Below are positions 1 to 13,515 of a stretch of 64,000 nucleotides of DNA, one piece after another. How positions within the stretch are numbered: position 1 is the first letter of the stretch; the number at the start of each line of letters is the position of its first letter. The position numbers and the translations under genes were made by a program. Source of the stretch: Blasia pusilla (lineage: Eukaryota; Marchantiophyta; Marchantiopsida; Blasiales); the NCBI GenBank assembly GCA_050084515.1, contig CM114272.1, positions 25,110,001 to 25,174,000 on the forward strand, given 5' to 3'. Below the pieces are notes generated by a model. The model did no database searches. It was not told the DNA's origin and saw nothing but the letters and a program-made list of their open reading frames with translations.

Positions 1-1087
1 GAAAATTTCCAAAAGCAATTAGTTTCCTTATCTTGAAAGATATATATCCACATCTTCTTACTATAGGTCAACAAGTATGAGCTAGCTCTTGAGTAGCGTT
101 TGCTCTATTGCTTGAATTTTGCGGAAATGTTTGTTTGTGTTCTTTGCCCATAATATATGCTTAATGTGTATGGGATATTCTAAATATTTTAAATTTGGTA
201 AATAAACAACAATGACAGGCTCTTATAGAGGTTGTAAGGAGCTATACCAATCTTTTTGATTGCTCATATCCTAGATGCTTTAGTATCGGGCATCCATGCA
301 TCTTGACTCCTCCACTTGGTTGAATGCTCTACTTGTGTGTAGAATCCTTCAATTGTGACCTAGCTTTGCAGCAGTCTCTTAAATATCAAATGATTTAAGG
401 ACAGTTCTCATTTTGAATTTAAAGAATATAGAATTAGATCTATCTAATTTTCCTTTACCTAGTAGAGGAGGGTGAGCATGAATTGATGAAGAAGTAGCCA
501 TCTCTTAAGAATTTGTGCAAACACAATAGATTTTCATACATAAAATCTTGGATAACCTATTGCATGGATATCATGTGAGAAAATACAATGTAAATAAATC
601 ATTGAAATAAATAACAAATCTTGGAGTAAAAAAGTGGCATAGTGAGTGCAATCATAGTCTTATAGTAGAACTTCAATGGAACATGAAGATGGAAAAAACT
701 TGACCTACAAGAATGTATTAAGATTGTTGTTCCCAGATATATCATGTCTTAGAAAACTAGGGTTTTTGATAAATTTTCTCTAAGTATAATCATAGGAAAA
801 ATTCATATCTAGATGTCTCGCACCCTGATGCAAGATAGGGTTAGATGATCCTAATAATGGTTCTTAATAAATCACCAATGTCATATTACTATGCCTTCTT
901 CAACATCTAAGTCGATGCCATCAATCTAGGTTTCTCCTCATATAAGGGGGTTGTTAGATTGATGGTGCAGAAGAATAAGTGAATGTTGAGAATCCAACAT
1001 ATAATGGGCAATGATTATTACTAGTATGTATGGGTGTACACTAGTTTCTATTATTACCTACAAGTAAGAATATTCATACGATATATT
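1..1087. other. AT-rich stretch without a recognised gene
   Basis: I see no coding segment, RNA gene or clear repeat here. The sequence is AT-rich and stop-dense on both strands. Confidence 0.5.
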
Positions 1088-1797
1088 TCTTAGTTTCTTT
1101 ATTGAAAATTTATTGAAAGAACTTATTTTGTTCTTACAATGCATATGCCCTAAAGGAAAACATTACACTTTAGTACTCTATATACAAGTTCAAAGTGTAT
1201 CCAATGGTAAACGCAAGGTGGTGGCCCATCTAACCTAAACAAAGAAACGGAAGTACCACCCACACAGGAGCCAAAACCAATAAAGCCTTCCATGCAATGG
1301 CTTCTAATTTCCGGGAGAAAATACACTCTCTCAAAGCGAAGGCCAAAGGTGGAGAACGCATAGCGGGGCGTTTCCACGAACCACAAGTGCGACACTATGC
1401 ATGCTATAATCGCTGGGTCAAACCGCAACTTTAGTACTCTATATACAAGTTCAAAGTGTATCCAATGGCTTCCTATTCCTATGAATTTTGCACAACTATG
1501 TAGAATGCCATTGGAGAAACTCTAGAAATATCTTCATTATTCATTTGTATGAGTTGTCATGCACATACACATCTTAGTTTCTTTATTGAAAATTTATTGA
1601 AAGAACTTATTTTGTTCTTACAATGCATATGCCCTAAAGGAAAACATTACACTTTAGTACTCTATATACAAGTTCAAAGTGTATCCAATGGCTTCCTATT
1701 ACTATGACTTTTGCACAACTATGTAGAATGCCATTGGAGAAACTCTAGAAATATCTTCATTATTCATTTGTATGAGTTGTCATGCACATACACATCA
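1088..1797. repeat. Nested direct repeats around a 220-bp insert
   Basis: A block at about 1088-1207 recurs at 1572-1691. A second block at 1428-1574 recurs at 1648-1797. A 40-bp segment starting CTTTAGTACTCTATATAC is present three times, near 1168, 1429 and 1649. Between the first two copies lies a more GC-rich insert of about 220 bp (1208-1428), so the insert is bracketed by 40-bp direct repeats. I do not recognise the family. The arrangement could reflect repeated unequal exchange or an insertion with long flanking duplication. Confidence 0.75.
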
Positions 1798-3480
1798 TTT
1801 ATCACATCCACAAAACACACAAAACCAAACTCCCCAATAGACCAGTAGACCAGTAGACCCACACATATAAAAAATGAACTCATGTATGTGCATCGAGACC
1901 ACACAACAAAATCATAGCAAAATGGACTCATACGGCCAATTCCACTCTCGAATCTACATTGGCATACCGAGCCACAACATCCACCTTCCAGTATGAGGGA
2001 ATACGGACATAACCACCATTGGTGCGGGCTGGACAAGCTTGGGTCTATGTTACGGGCTTGAGTGCGTATTGCGAGCCTAGATGCAACCTTGTCTCGAAGA
2101 AAGAGAGGTGCTCCAAAGGCCCATAATGAGAAAGGTGGCTTGAGAAAGTCATCTCTCCCTCTCTTATAGCCTTGGGAAGAGCTTTTAGACTCTTCCCAAG
2201 ACCATAACGCTCTTCCTCTAAAAATAGCTATCTCCAATGGTAACCTTTGTGTATAGGTTACCGGATGACCCTTGACCCGTTCAATAGGTCCCATAATTGA
2301 AAAAGAGAAACATAGGGGAATCGTAAAAAACAACACTCCCTCTACAATGGACCTATTGTCAACCTCTAAACCTCATCCGACACATCAAGACAAAGTTCCA
2401 CCCAGATAATGTATTGATCCTTCATGCCATTGAAAACACATAGATTTTTTCAAAAAATTATATTTTTCCTTTCAAACTTTCAATATAATTTTCCACTTTG
2501 AAATTCTTAAATCTAAAAATATGAATAAAATTCCACTCTTATAAATAACTCCTCCATTAAAGTTTAAATAGTACCCCACTCGCCTAAATAATTCCAAATT
2601 TTCATAAAAGTTAAAATAATATATATATATACCCCCCTTCACTCTTCCCACCAAAATACATCGGTTCATTAATTAATAAAATCATTTCCCCCTTCCATTC
2701 AATTTAACCTTTTTCCTTAATGAACAAACTTAAAAATGTGTTATTATTTTATCTTGTTTGAGCATATAGAATGGCCAATTATAATCTACCTTATCAACTC
2801 AACACACACACACACACTAGGATTTCTATGAATAGGAGGATAAAAATATAATTTTATAAGAAATGAAACATCAAAATTAATTTTCATTTTAATTTATACC
2901 TGTTTTTCTTTAAGGGCCTTGCATATACTCGTAGTTTTTTTTTCTCCCCCACCCCTCTCAAAGGGGCCAATGGTTTCATCTACACAAACCTTCAAATAAC
3001 TATATGAGGTATGGCTATCGAGACTCAGCATTAACACAAAATATTTACGTAGATAGGACTAGGCCATGGACACAAAATACTTACGTCAAGGTCACCGTCA
3101 CTCCATGCCTAGATCACGGTCACTCATAACTCTAGAGTTCTTACGAGTATAGATTAAGAGAGGACGCTTGCGTGTGAGAACGAGGAAGCCCAAAGGACGG
3201 GCTAGGAAATAGGAGGAGGAAGTTCAAGAATGAAGGAGTCTTAGGAGCGGGCAATAAAATAGGAGAATGTTCTTTGTTTTTTAAATCATATAGTATAATT
3301 CAGATGTTGCTAGATTGAATTCTAGATAAAGCATGGAATAGACGTTAGATATCTATTTTTCATTTCTTTCAATTTCTCGTTTTAAAACTTCTAGCACACG
3401 GCAACTCACTAGTATATTATACCCTATATAATATTAGTATGTATATGTATATATAATGGTTGACCAATGAGCAATTTGAA
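1798..3480. other. AT-rich intergenic stretch
   Basis: No recognisable gene. It contains a short (CA)n run near 2805-2817 and long A/T-rich tracts. Open frames here are short and resemble nothing I know. Confidence 0.5.
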
Positions 3481-5540
3481 TCACCCGAGTTTATATATGC
3501 CCCGGAATCGACCGCGTACTTCCAAATGGTCGATTGGCACTAAATCGAACCCAAATTATCAGCCTTTGAGAATCGAAATACGATAGATCTAAGAATGATC
3601 TGCAGTGTTCTTTTGCACTTTCAGATGTTGGATTTATGTCCCAGCTTGTGAATTTCGTCAACGAAGCAAACTGCCGCGCCACGCCACATGCAGTGGTTCT
3701 CCGAGCTTTCGGGATTTGCTGCCGGTGGAAGTGCTGCAGGTGTCAATCTTTCTTGACAACCTTGTTCTCGTTTCGGCGAAGCTGTCGCATGTGATGCGAG
3801 AACTGTGCTGATACGAGCTAGAGTTTAAGGTCATAAACGACACAAGTTTAGGGTCATTAAATTACATCATATTCACCGTCAAAGTCGACAGTGAATATGA
3901 TGTAATTTAATACCTCATATTCACTGTCGACTTTGACAGTGAGTTGAGTGTCGGAATACGAAGATGAGCTGACGCAGCCGGCATCTAAGTTGTGCAGTGG
4001 AGTGATCGAGTGATCCTATCATCCTGGAAGTCGGCGTATCAATGCGATCTCCTACTCCTCTTTCTCTTCGGCTCAAGTGAAAGCATGCGGCTATTACAGT
4101 TCGTTCGATGACCGGTGATCTGGTTTCCGACTTCACCCACGGGCGTCAGCGATGGTAGTACGAGGACAACGTGTTTTTTGTGGTCTAGAGAGCTCACGCA
4201 AGGTTGAGTTAACGCCGATCTTCCAAAAAGTGCCCAGCTTTTGTCGAATCAAAGTCGAAGCTAGGAAGACAGGGAGCTGAAGGGCACAGGAGAGTGTGAT
4301 CAAATAGCAGGCGATCGCTGTAGCCGTTACCATTATTCACCTGCAGTGAGTTGATGAATCGCCATGGCTTGTAGATGACGGGGCGTGCACCTGCACCGCT
4401 TGAGGTCTGGGACTGGGTCCACGGTTTCCGTCGGACCCATGGGCACATTTTCCTAAAAAGCGGATTGAATGTGGTGGTACGTTGCAAGGAGATTGCGAAG
4501 TTTCGGTGAGGAGTTCTTCGGCAACTTCCACGTCTCTATGATTGTTCGGCTCCAGTAAGAGTCGGATCATATGTCATGGATCTCGAGCGTCACTACTGAA
4601 TCCTGTGTCTTGTGTTCCTGGTAGCGATTGGGTCTCAGAGAATGAAGAATCCTATCAAACACGTTTCGATTGAATCTCATAGTGCCCTTCCTTTCCTCGT
4701 TCTCTTCTAAACGCGAGGAAAGCGATAAGGCTCAACATCACTTTAAAATAGTATTTAAAAATGATGAAAATAATTATTTAAATGCAAAAAATAGCAACGA
4801 AGTCTAAGAGAATCAATCAAGAATTAAAACAAAAGCACGTGAAGTTCACAACCGACCCGGACTCAGAAAAAGGAGCAACCAGTAAAGGAGAAAATGGAAA
4901 TAGGAGATGGAGATTCCTCTGAGAGTCCAGAACAGGTGGACAGAGGCGGCTGGAGGACTCTGGAGTGCGACGAAAACGAACTTCAGGCCGGCGGTGCGAT
5001 TCCCAAACGGGTAGGCGGTCATTGCCACACGGCGACTCTAAGACTAAGAGATGGCCAGACTCCAGAGCAGATGAAAGACCAAGGTAATAAGCACATGACA
5101 CAGCGAGCAACCCTATCCATGAAGCGAGAAGGATCGCTTCCATCCTCGGCTCCACATTCCATTATTCCATAGACGAAGGAATGTGATCGCATCAATCGCA
5201 TCCATGGAGGAATATATTCGGGCTGCCCTGCTGCTTGAAATTATCTCCACTGGGTCTACTCCTCCGTACGATAGATATAGGGCTCGGTTCTCGAAGGACT
5301 CCTACGCTACGTGAGGAGGACGGCGGGAGGCATGGGCGAGGGGGACGTGAGGAGGAGGAGGGCGGAGGCATGGCGGGAGGAAGGACGGAGGGCGTAGGGG
5401 ATGAAAAGAGCGTGCTACATGTCGAAACGAGAGCGTGACGAGAGCCGTTTTGATCCGGACCTTGCTGCATGGCGTGAAGTATTTTTATTTTTATTCATCT
5501 TTTTAGAATTCGGTTCATATTAGGGTTCCAAATGTGAATA
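3481..5540. other. GC-richer stretch without a recognised gene
   Basis: Base composition is clearly richer in G and C than the flanks, and several 60-110 codon frames are open on both strands. None shows a domain I recognise, and none is favoured by a start context or splice pattern I can defend. It could be a decayed element or the GC-rich 5' part of an unrecognised gene. The compound palindrome at 3856-3943 lies inside. Confidence 0.35.
3856..3943. repeat. Compound palindrome with 21-bp perfect arms
   Basis: The 21-bp arm at 3856-3876 (starting ATTAAATTACATCATATTCA) has an exact reverse complement at 3891-3911, separated by a 14-base loop. The sequence then continues for about 30 bases with another inverted copy of the loop and inner arm: GTCAAAGTCGAC at 3878-3889 is followed by GTCGACTTTGAC downstream. 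An RNA from either strand would form a stable hairpin with a 21-bp duplex. A MITE-like foldback or a small-RNA hairpin are both possible. Confidence 0.8.
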
Positions 5541-5843
5541 TTAGGGCTTAGCTTATTGTCATTTGGAGAAATTTCCCAAGGTAACGTCCTCTATTCACCC
5601 ACCCTTAAACCCTCCTTTCCCAAGTCCTTTCTTGTTTGTCGTATTTGTCGTATGTGCTTCTTATTTTGGTTCGATTCACGTTTGTATTTGTTACCCTTCC
5701 GTACATACACTTTTCTTCTCATCTATTTTATCTCGAAGGGCCCATGATCTTTTCACACTCTTAGCAACTCTCGTATTCATGAGTTTATTTTTGGGAGGGG
5801 GTTGGGACTAGAAGTCCTAGGTGATGTCGGTAGGTGAGAGTTT

Positions 5844-8800
5844 ATGTTAGAGGGAGCATTACCGTGGACGGGAAGAGAGTGGTTTGCCAGGACCGCTCGT
5901 TTGAATGGGGATGACAGGATTTGTGTATTGACGGGGATTGTCGACGATTTTATTGGAGGGGGCCATGTCCTCTTCTTGGTGAGTTGCATCCATGCCTCGA
6001 CCCGCATCGGCTCCCCGTGTGGGGACCGTGGGTCGTCTAGTCCGGATACTAAATGCCCATGTTGTCCCGAATTCTTCACTCGTTAGAATTCGGAACCACT
6101 TAGCGGCTAAACATCCCGACTTTGATAGATTTGGATGGGTGGTCCCTCCCGTCGACCATGGATGCTCTCCGGTGCTTCTTCGCATCATCGCCCCCCCGAG
6201 GCATGGGAGTGGTTGAGGTCCCACCACGGCAAGATTATAGGTCTCTTGAGACCCGTTTTCCCTGCCGAGGTTGTTTCATAGGATCCCCCATGCTATTCGG
6301 GACGACCTCCGCCACGCATTCCTCCTTCCCCTCGCTAGGATCGCCCTTGATCCTATGGATGAGCTCTCGTGGTACCTACTACTTCTCCTTCCACGATGGT
6401 GTCTTCGTTACACTCGGGGAAGGAAGGCCGGTCATAGAGAGGTTATAGCACGTCCGAGACGCGAGGAGGAGGTGGTGATTGGGAGTCTGCAGAGTGAGTT
6501 TGTGGCATTCGCAGAGGTAGTAGTTCACCTGGTTTCCCGGGACGATCCTGGAGCAGCCAGGTTGCGACGATGTAGGACACTGGGGCGAGCCTGTGAGTAC
6601 TCGCGAGCTGCACGTGCTCTTCGCCCGATGGACATGGCTCCTTCTTCAGCTGTTACCATCGATGCCCTCCGGAGGCTACATCCTCGTCCATCGGTTGACA
6701 TTCCAGCTTTTGCACGTGACTTCCACCCTGACACGGCTATATGCCTTGACCCGTCCCTCTTTGCACGGGCACTCGGACGTTCTCCGAGGATTGCGGCGGA
6801 GGTTTTATGCGGTATGATGTACGAACACCTTCGTGATTGCTTTCCTTCCGAGGACACCGCTAGCGGCTTCTCCGAAGTTGCTTCAGGTTGCCTCTCACCT
6901 AGCTCAGGGAGAGTGCCACAGCGATGGCCCAAGTATTAGGGGCGGGGCGACTTTTGGCGTTGTCAAAGGGGGGTGGTGGTATCCGTCCGATTGCCATAGG
7001 TGAGGTGCTCTTGCGGTTGGTGAGTCGTACTCTCGCTTTGCAATTCCGTGAGGCTTTCCAGTCACATCTGAGTCCGCATCAGTTTGGAGTTGCCACGCCA
7101 GCCGGATGTGAGACGGTTGCCTTAGGTTTGAGGGCTTGTCTAGATGTACATCCAGTGGGTGGTTCTCCAAGTGGGCGTGGAGAACGCCTTCAACTCGATA
7201 TCTCGGGCTACTATATTCACGAGTTGAGGGACGCGGGTGGCCCCATGGCGAGCCTCATTCCCTTTGTGCAAAGCTTTCTATGGGGCCCCTTGGCCCTCTA
7301 TTTCCACCATGGTCGATTTGAGGAGGAGGTCACGGTCTTGGAGTCTACAACCGGGACTCGTCGGGGTGACCCTCCTGGGTGGCGCGTTGTTTCTTTGTGG
7401 CTCATTACCGAGCGGTTCTTTTCACGGTGGAGGCTTTCCCGGGTTGCATGTTCCTTCGCTGGCAGATGATACTCATATTGTTGGTCCTGGAGATCTGGTT
7501 GTCCCTGCATTCGAGCACTTTTCAACACAGTTGGCACGTGTCGGCCTGGCGGTGAAGGTGGGGAAGTGCAAGGCTTGGTCTCCATCAGGCCTACGTGATG
7601 ATCTACATTTACCCGATGGCTTCTTGACGACTGTCGGAGGGCTTCGAGTCTTGGGAGTACCGCTCGGGAGCCAGGACTTTGTATCGACTTTCGTGGCAGC
7701 GGCTCTTACCGAGGATCTTCTCCACGTTGATGATCTTACGAGGATTGGTGACCCTCAAGTCGCCTTCGGCATTCTCTCTTCTTGTTTTGCTCGTAGACCT
7801 GGTTACCTCACTAGAACTGTTTGGACATCTAGTCACCTTTCTTCCCTATATAGATCCTTTGATAGGAAGCTCATGCAGGTGTTTGAGGATCTTCTAGGAC
7901 CCGGCTCCTTAGAGTGCCCCATGGGGGAGTTAGCTCGTAGACAGGCCTCTTGGCCGATTTTTTTGGTGGAGTAGGTCTTCTCTCGACCGAGTTAGTGGGG
8001 CCCTCCGCCTTTTTTAGGGAGTTGGGCCACAGTGGCACCCCTCCTTTGCTCCCGATTTTTGGTTAGAGATAGACCGCTCCTTCTACACTACGTCTCCCAG
8101 GTCGAGGATGGCTCTTTCCCACTTCAGTCTTCACTCACAGCTTGTAGAGATTCCCTTGAGTTGAGGCGAGCCGTTCTCCCCACTTTCTCCTCCTTAGTTA
8201 CCTCCGGTCGATGCAGGCTCCAATCTTCCTTGATGGAAGCCCACTTTGAGGTAGTTTTTAGAGGCACTATGTCGACGGGAATATCCCCATAGAGGTTAGG
8301 GCCCGTATTCGCTCTTGCTCCGGAAAGGGGCAGGCTCATGGGTAGGGCGCCCCTTCTCCAGCTTTCCGTATCGCACCACTTACCTATACCACAGCGATGC
8401 GGTTCGCTTGGGCCTCCCCAACCATCGGTGGTTGGTTCGACACACGCGAGTGTCGCCGAGCCTGGATCCACTTGGTGTGCATTTGGCACGCTGTCCGATT
8501 GGGGTTGAGAGGATAGCCACTCACGATGCGGTCGGGATATCATGTTCAGATTGCTCGGGAAAGTGGCTTCCATGTGCGAGAGAGAGAGGCACTACTCCAT
8601 GCGGGATTCCCTCATTCGTGCCGATCTCTACATGACACGTGAGGTGAGGTGGTTGTGGCGGACGTGGTAGTCACAGATCCACGCGGGAGGCAGCGAGCCC
8701 AAGTGGTGGCCCAAGGCGAATGCTACAAGGAGAGCGGCGGCGGCGGCGGCGGCGAAGAAGACACATATCTCTGATCGACTACACGAGGACACATCTTCAT

Positions 8801-8940
8801 CCCCTGGCCATAGAGATGCATGGGGCTATGGGGGAGAGGTTCGACTCGTTCCTTACGGACTGCGCCCATCATCTCCACTCGAGAAATGGGTTGTCCTTAG
8901 ACACTGCGATTCTGTATTGACAGGCGGCGGGTCTCCATAA
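5844..8940 (+). pseudogene. R2-like LINE: zinc finger, reverse transcriptase, endonuclease-like C-terminus, frameshifted
   Basis: This is a non-LTR retrotransposon polyprotein broken into several frames. In order: a C2H2-type finger near 6050-6115 (cysteines in TKCPCCPEFFTR and histidines in HLAAKHPDF, now in different frames); a pre-RT helical region at 6271-6900; RT fingers at 6924-7200 with GGGGIRPIAIGEVLLRLVS and SPHQFGVATPAG; motif A aspartate in LQLDISG at about 7197; motif B split across frames around 7345-7400; motif C SLADDTHIV with ADD at 7462-7470; thumb to 7974; then a C-terminal part at 8440-8920 with a Cys/His knuckle (DPLGVHLARCPIG, ATHDAVG) and an ADVVVTDP segment read in another frame near 8650. 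An N-terminal finger plus a C-terminal knuckle and nuclease-like segment is the R2/RLE type of layout, and no AP endonuclease is seen upstream. At least five frame breaks make it inactive as assembled. Confidence 0.8.
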
Positions 8941-9240
8941 GCGTTGCAGCGTGCCAGGCTAATGGGATTTTGCGGCGGGCTCGGTGTGGGAGACGCCGGC
9001 GCTAGAGGCCCACTTAGTAGTAGTCATAGCTCTCTTGTTGTTGCTGATATTGTCTCTTTTGTTGGTGAGTTTCGTCGTTAGGGGGGGGAATGCCCCCTTC
9101 TTCCTTTTCTGGTCTTGTTGTCGCCTTCAGGTTTTGACTCTTTGAGTCCCCCTCTTTTGTACTTCCGATGGGTTTTCCATCACTCGTTTTTATCGAAGTG
9201 CATCTTTGTTCTTTTCAACCCTTTCATTGCACTATGGATG
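8941..9240 (+). other. Probable 3' UTR and tail of the R2-like LINE
   Basis: Directly after the nuclease-like domain the sequence becomes T-rich, with TTGTTGTTGCTGATATTG-type triplet runs and no coding potential. This is typical of a LINE 3' region. The exact element end and any target duplication are not resolved. Confidence 0.4.
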
Positions 9241-11490
9241 GCAAACGGTGCAAGAGCTCATTTGCATGGCAGCTCTATCGATTTTAAATAATAATCTAAT
9301 GGCTTGATCCTGAAATGGAGTCTCCGTGCATTGCACTCACTTACACTTTACTAGCCTACCTACTTCAACAGTAGGCAAATGACGAAAGTGTGACACACTT
9401 GCACTTTACCGGTAAGGTGTCCATGTCATACGTTATATATAAAAAAAACTAAATCTAATCTACAACTCGTGATGACATCTATATCATGGCGTGGTGCACC
9501 TCTATTGTGACACGTGTAAAATTTCAAATGTCCATGAGAAAATCATCGTGGGGATTAAGTCTTTAACATCTGTGGAGGACACGTGGACGGAGAGAAAAAA
9601 AAAAGTAAGTGCTTGCGGGGTTGTAGTTAAGGCAGTGAGAGGTATTTAAGTTCAGGGTAGAACTATTAAAAACGACATATGTGAGATCTTCGATGTTCCA
9701 TCCCTCATCCCATGTTTGATCAGGGCCCTTAGTTTTAATTTTTTTTCCTGCACTACGTGACGTTGTTTGAGAGAAGCCGTGTATTAAGTCGTTACGCACA
9801 TGTGATGCTTCGTTGTTACACTCATATTTGCTCCCAAGACATGCTTCATGGCTTGCAAGGCATTCCTTCCGATCATTGAAGTGGTCTGTGCACCTCTCCA
9901 TGTATCGTAGTGAGTGGAATGTTTGTTCATCGTGGTGTGTCCTTACTCTACACATTCGTTTGGTGCACCTCCTTTAGATCAAACTTCTTTTGCTGAAGAC
10001 AATCATGTACATCTCCATTCTAACACTCACATTCATCCCTTGTGGTCTTAATGCTATCAAAGCCTTGCGGGTTTGGTCATTTCATCGCTTTGAAAGTTGT
10101 GTGAGTTGCCCACATGACTAGATTGCCATTTTTGTTGGATTGCACTTCCTTAGGTATTGCAATAGTGAGGAAATTTGCATTGTTTCTCAGATTTGCGACT
10201 TGCCTCACAACTTTATCCTTCTGAAAAGTTGCTTGTATCTATCACTACACCTGTTCTCACTTAATTGGAGCGTTTCATATCCATGTCTATTTGAGGTTCT
10301 TGATCATCCTTACACTTTAATCATTTTTTTGCTATCCTTAGAAATTATCGTCTCGTATTGCTCTGATTAGCATTTCAATGATCACGCTAAGAGAGTGTTA
10401 GGAGGGGGGCTAGCTCACTCGAAAGGTTCAAAGTCCTTCCTTCTCGTCAAAGTGAGCTCCATCTCGAAGTAGACATCACCAAGATTGGATAAGATGCTTC
10501 AAAATGGAGCAGTAACACCGCTTGGAAGTCATGATCGCCGAAGATCTTGGCCCACCAAACCAAGAGGAGAGGTGCGCATTGAGGGTGCCTCCGTTGGACT
10601 TCACTGAGTCGTTGAGAGTTCCTTCATAAGTTTTTTTTAGGGGGGATCTTGTCCATTGCGGCTCTAGCCCTATACATAGCTAGGGATACAGCAAGATAGA
10701 GTTGGCCCCAAAAAATTTCTTACACCACCCCCACTAGTTTTGTGTGCCATCAAGGTTCTGAACCATGTGGTTTCCAATTTCCATTTGCTACGTGGGATCC
10801 TTCCCAACCAAAACAGGCTCAATGTAATGATGCTTTGGATGTTGTGCACCACCTTCAAACTTGGATTTTTTTTGGAGACTATCTCTAGTACATATTTTCT
10901 ACAATGAACCATCTATAGACTACACACATCTAACTCACACCAATCTATTTTCTCAGCCTTTCCCATATATATCACTATCCAAGTGTCATCATTCATCTTC
11001 TGCCACCAACTACAACAAAGGCAAGATTTTTTCCCTATAGAACCGATTTTTTCTTCTACATTTTAAGCTTTCTCTAGCAGTATCCTTTTGCAATCTCTAC
11101 GTTTTTTTTATACTCCCATGCATAGAACTAGACACTTGATATGATTTAACAAAACTTTCCAGACTCTTATTGAATGCTTTATATAACATTATTTTTCTCT
11201 TGTTCATAAATTACTTTAACTCCCTTATAACTCAATCTCTATATCTTCTTAAGATTTTAGTGATACATTATCAATGGATGACCCGGGAAGCGATTCTTAG
11301 TGTCGTTTGTGTCATCCATAGGATAAGTCAAGAAGGAAACCAAAACACTCGTCCATGGAAGCAACACTTTCACTTTTGCACATGGTCTTAGGAAAGAATT
11401 CAATGACCCTTAGGAAGACTTACATGCAAATCTAAAGGCAAATAGCATGCAATAGCCATACATTGTCCAATAGGCTAGCCTGCTCATCTA
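9241..11490. other. Intergenic stretch without a recognised gene
   Basis: Short frames such as 9563-9955 and 10670-10912 on the minus strand show no domain I recognise. No RNA gene or clear repeat is visible. Confidence 0.45.
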
Positions 11491-11670
11491 TCGCATACCA
11501 TTGGCCATTTGCTCAACAATTACTCTCGAGATGGGAAGTAATCGGTTCATAATCATTTCATAAGTGCAATGTTTTGACTATCGCCTACCATTGGCCATTT
11601 GCTCAACAATTACTCTCGAGATGGAAAGTTATCTATTCATAATCATTTCATAAGTACAATGTTTTGACTA
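11491..11670. repeat. Two-copy tandem repeat, period 90 bp
   Basis: The unit starting TCGCATACCATTGGCCATTT at 11491 is repeated at 11581 with a few substitutions. Each unit ends in ATAATCATTTCATAAGT followed by CAATGTTTTGACTA. The period is exactly 90 bp. No coding meaning is evident. Confidence 0.9.
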
Positions 11671-12940
11671 TTGTAGGATAGTAATGTATTGGCAATATTG
11701 CACTCCAAAAACCCAAATATTTACCATTCATACTTCTAAGTACACACCCTTTGCCTTATGCAATGGCTTCTTTACTCCATATATTATATCGAGAGCAAGT
11801 GAGTTTTATGCATGTGATCATTGTACCACTAGTGAGCCTAGGACGCCTCACATTTTGTAAATGAGGCAAATCCTAGTGATTAATCCATTTCATCTCCGAT
11901 TACTTTCTATAGTTGACTCTTGCATTAGCATCATTCAAAAGTATAAGAGATTCCACAAAGGTCTTTTCAAATGCCACATCACTTGTGGAATCCCCTTAAT
12001 TGCATGGAACTTAGATTCTACCAACCTAGCCAATTTATGATCCACTATATACATTTGAAAGAACTCATAGCTATAAATGGAGCCATTAATGATCTATATG
12101 AAGAATACAAATTTTTACGTACGTGAGCCATCAGATCCATCAGATCCATCTAGTGGCCTTCTTATCCTTCCTTACATTTAAGTTGATAGTATACTCAAAT
12201 CATCCTAGGCTGAAGGTCAACTTATTCATAGTATATCCTATAATCCTTCCGAGGCATAACATAATATATTACAAGATGTAACTTGTTATCTACCTGTATG
12301 AAGAAGCTTCTAAACCATATGAAAATAGTTATATGTTCTTCAAGCAAGAAAAAATTACCCTCAAGATGGAAGGTTTATCCACTGATAGGATATTGACGGT
12401 AGAAATAGGTATATTCCCCGTCCTCTTCCCTTATCTCCGAGGATTCTTTCCAAGTGTTGGTTCTTTTCTAGATTATATGAAATTGAGATCAAGATAACTC
12501 TTCTGCCCTTTCTCACCATACAAACTTTATTCTCTAGTTATACACAAATTCTAGGGGATGTCACTAAAGGAAAAATCGATAGCAGCGCACGTCAAACTTA
12601 AGGGTATTTTTAATTTCCAACGGCAAATTTTTGGGAATTTTGTCAAACTTACACAAGGGGGAAATTAAAAAGATGAAGTTGATGTAAGCAAGGCCCTCAA
12701 AAAATGGAGGAAAAAGTTCAGACTTTGGTCATAAGTTGCAAGGGATCAAGAAATTTCCCCCATAAAATTTTATAATAAATTTGAAAGTTGCAAGGGACTA
12801 TGCAATTCCAAAGGAAATATCAATAATAACATATAAAAAATATTGATATTACTATATTGTGGCTTATTTCTGGTGATCCCCTCTTCCGCCTGATTTCAAG
12901 TGAATGTTGTTACATTTAGGATCATTTTTGGGGATTCACT
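11671..12940. other. AT-rich intergenic stretch
   Basis: I see no gene or structured repeat in this interval. Confidence 0.45.
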
Positions 12941-13515
12941 TGGATTATTTTAGTTTTCTCCTTTATCTTTGGCCAAAATTTGTTTCCACCATTGGATTGG
13001 AGTGGAACTTGGGGAGCTTGGTCCTGATAATGTAATCTCCTATGTGGACGGTTCGGAATTTCTAATATTGACTCCAAGATGTATTTACAAATCCAAGATC
13101 ATATTTGTGTCTTCCATTTTTTATTTAATCTCTAGGTGAGCATTTGGAGAATAGGTTTTTCTCCCTATGTTGCAAAAGCATGGAGACATTATTTCACAAA
13201 TTTCTTGATTTTTTTTATCTTGTCACTAAAAATCAAGGCCAAGAAAAGGAGATAATGGAAGAAGAGGGCTTGAACTGGGGATTCTCTTAGCTTCTTTTCA
13301 CTACTCTCGTTCATTTTGGGCTAAGATTTATTTCCACCATTGGATTGGAATGAAACTTGGTAGATTTAGTCTTGGTAATGTAATCTCACAGTGAGATGGC
13401 TCAGATTTTCTATTTTTAAGTCCAAGATGTAACTAAAAATCCAAGAGTATATTTTTGGTCTTCCATTTTTAATTCAATGTTTGGGTGGGCACTTGGAGAG
13501 TGCACACCCGTAATA
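12941..13515 (-). repeat. Two units of a ~348-bp degenerate repeat
   Basis: The segment TTTCCACCATTGGATTGGA at 12983 recurs at 13331, a spacing of 348 bp. Shared downstream landmarks include GGTAATGTAATCTC-like and TCCAAGATGTA-like strings and TCTTCCATTTT. The reverse complement of the same landmarks occurs in the larger array at 44.3-46.3 kb, which has almost the same period, so these are two inverted units of one dispersed tandem family. Confidence 0.7.

Noticed and set aside
4817-5155. Possible host gene in the GC-rich region on the minus strand
   Set aside because: No recognisable domain, no supporting splice structure, and competing open frames on both strands. I cannot defend a call.
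8720-8920. Arg-rich protein with a run of arginines
   Set aside because: The run comes from a GGC triplet stretch within the frameshifted LINE; the following HPLAIEMHGAMGERFD part belongs to the LINE C-terminus.
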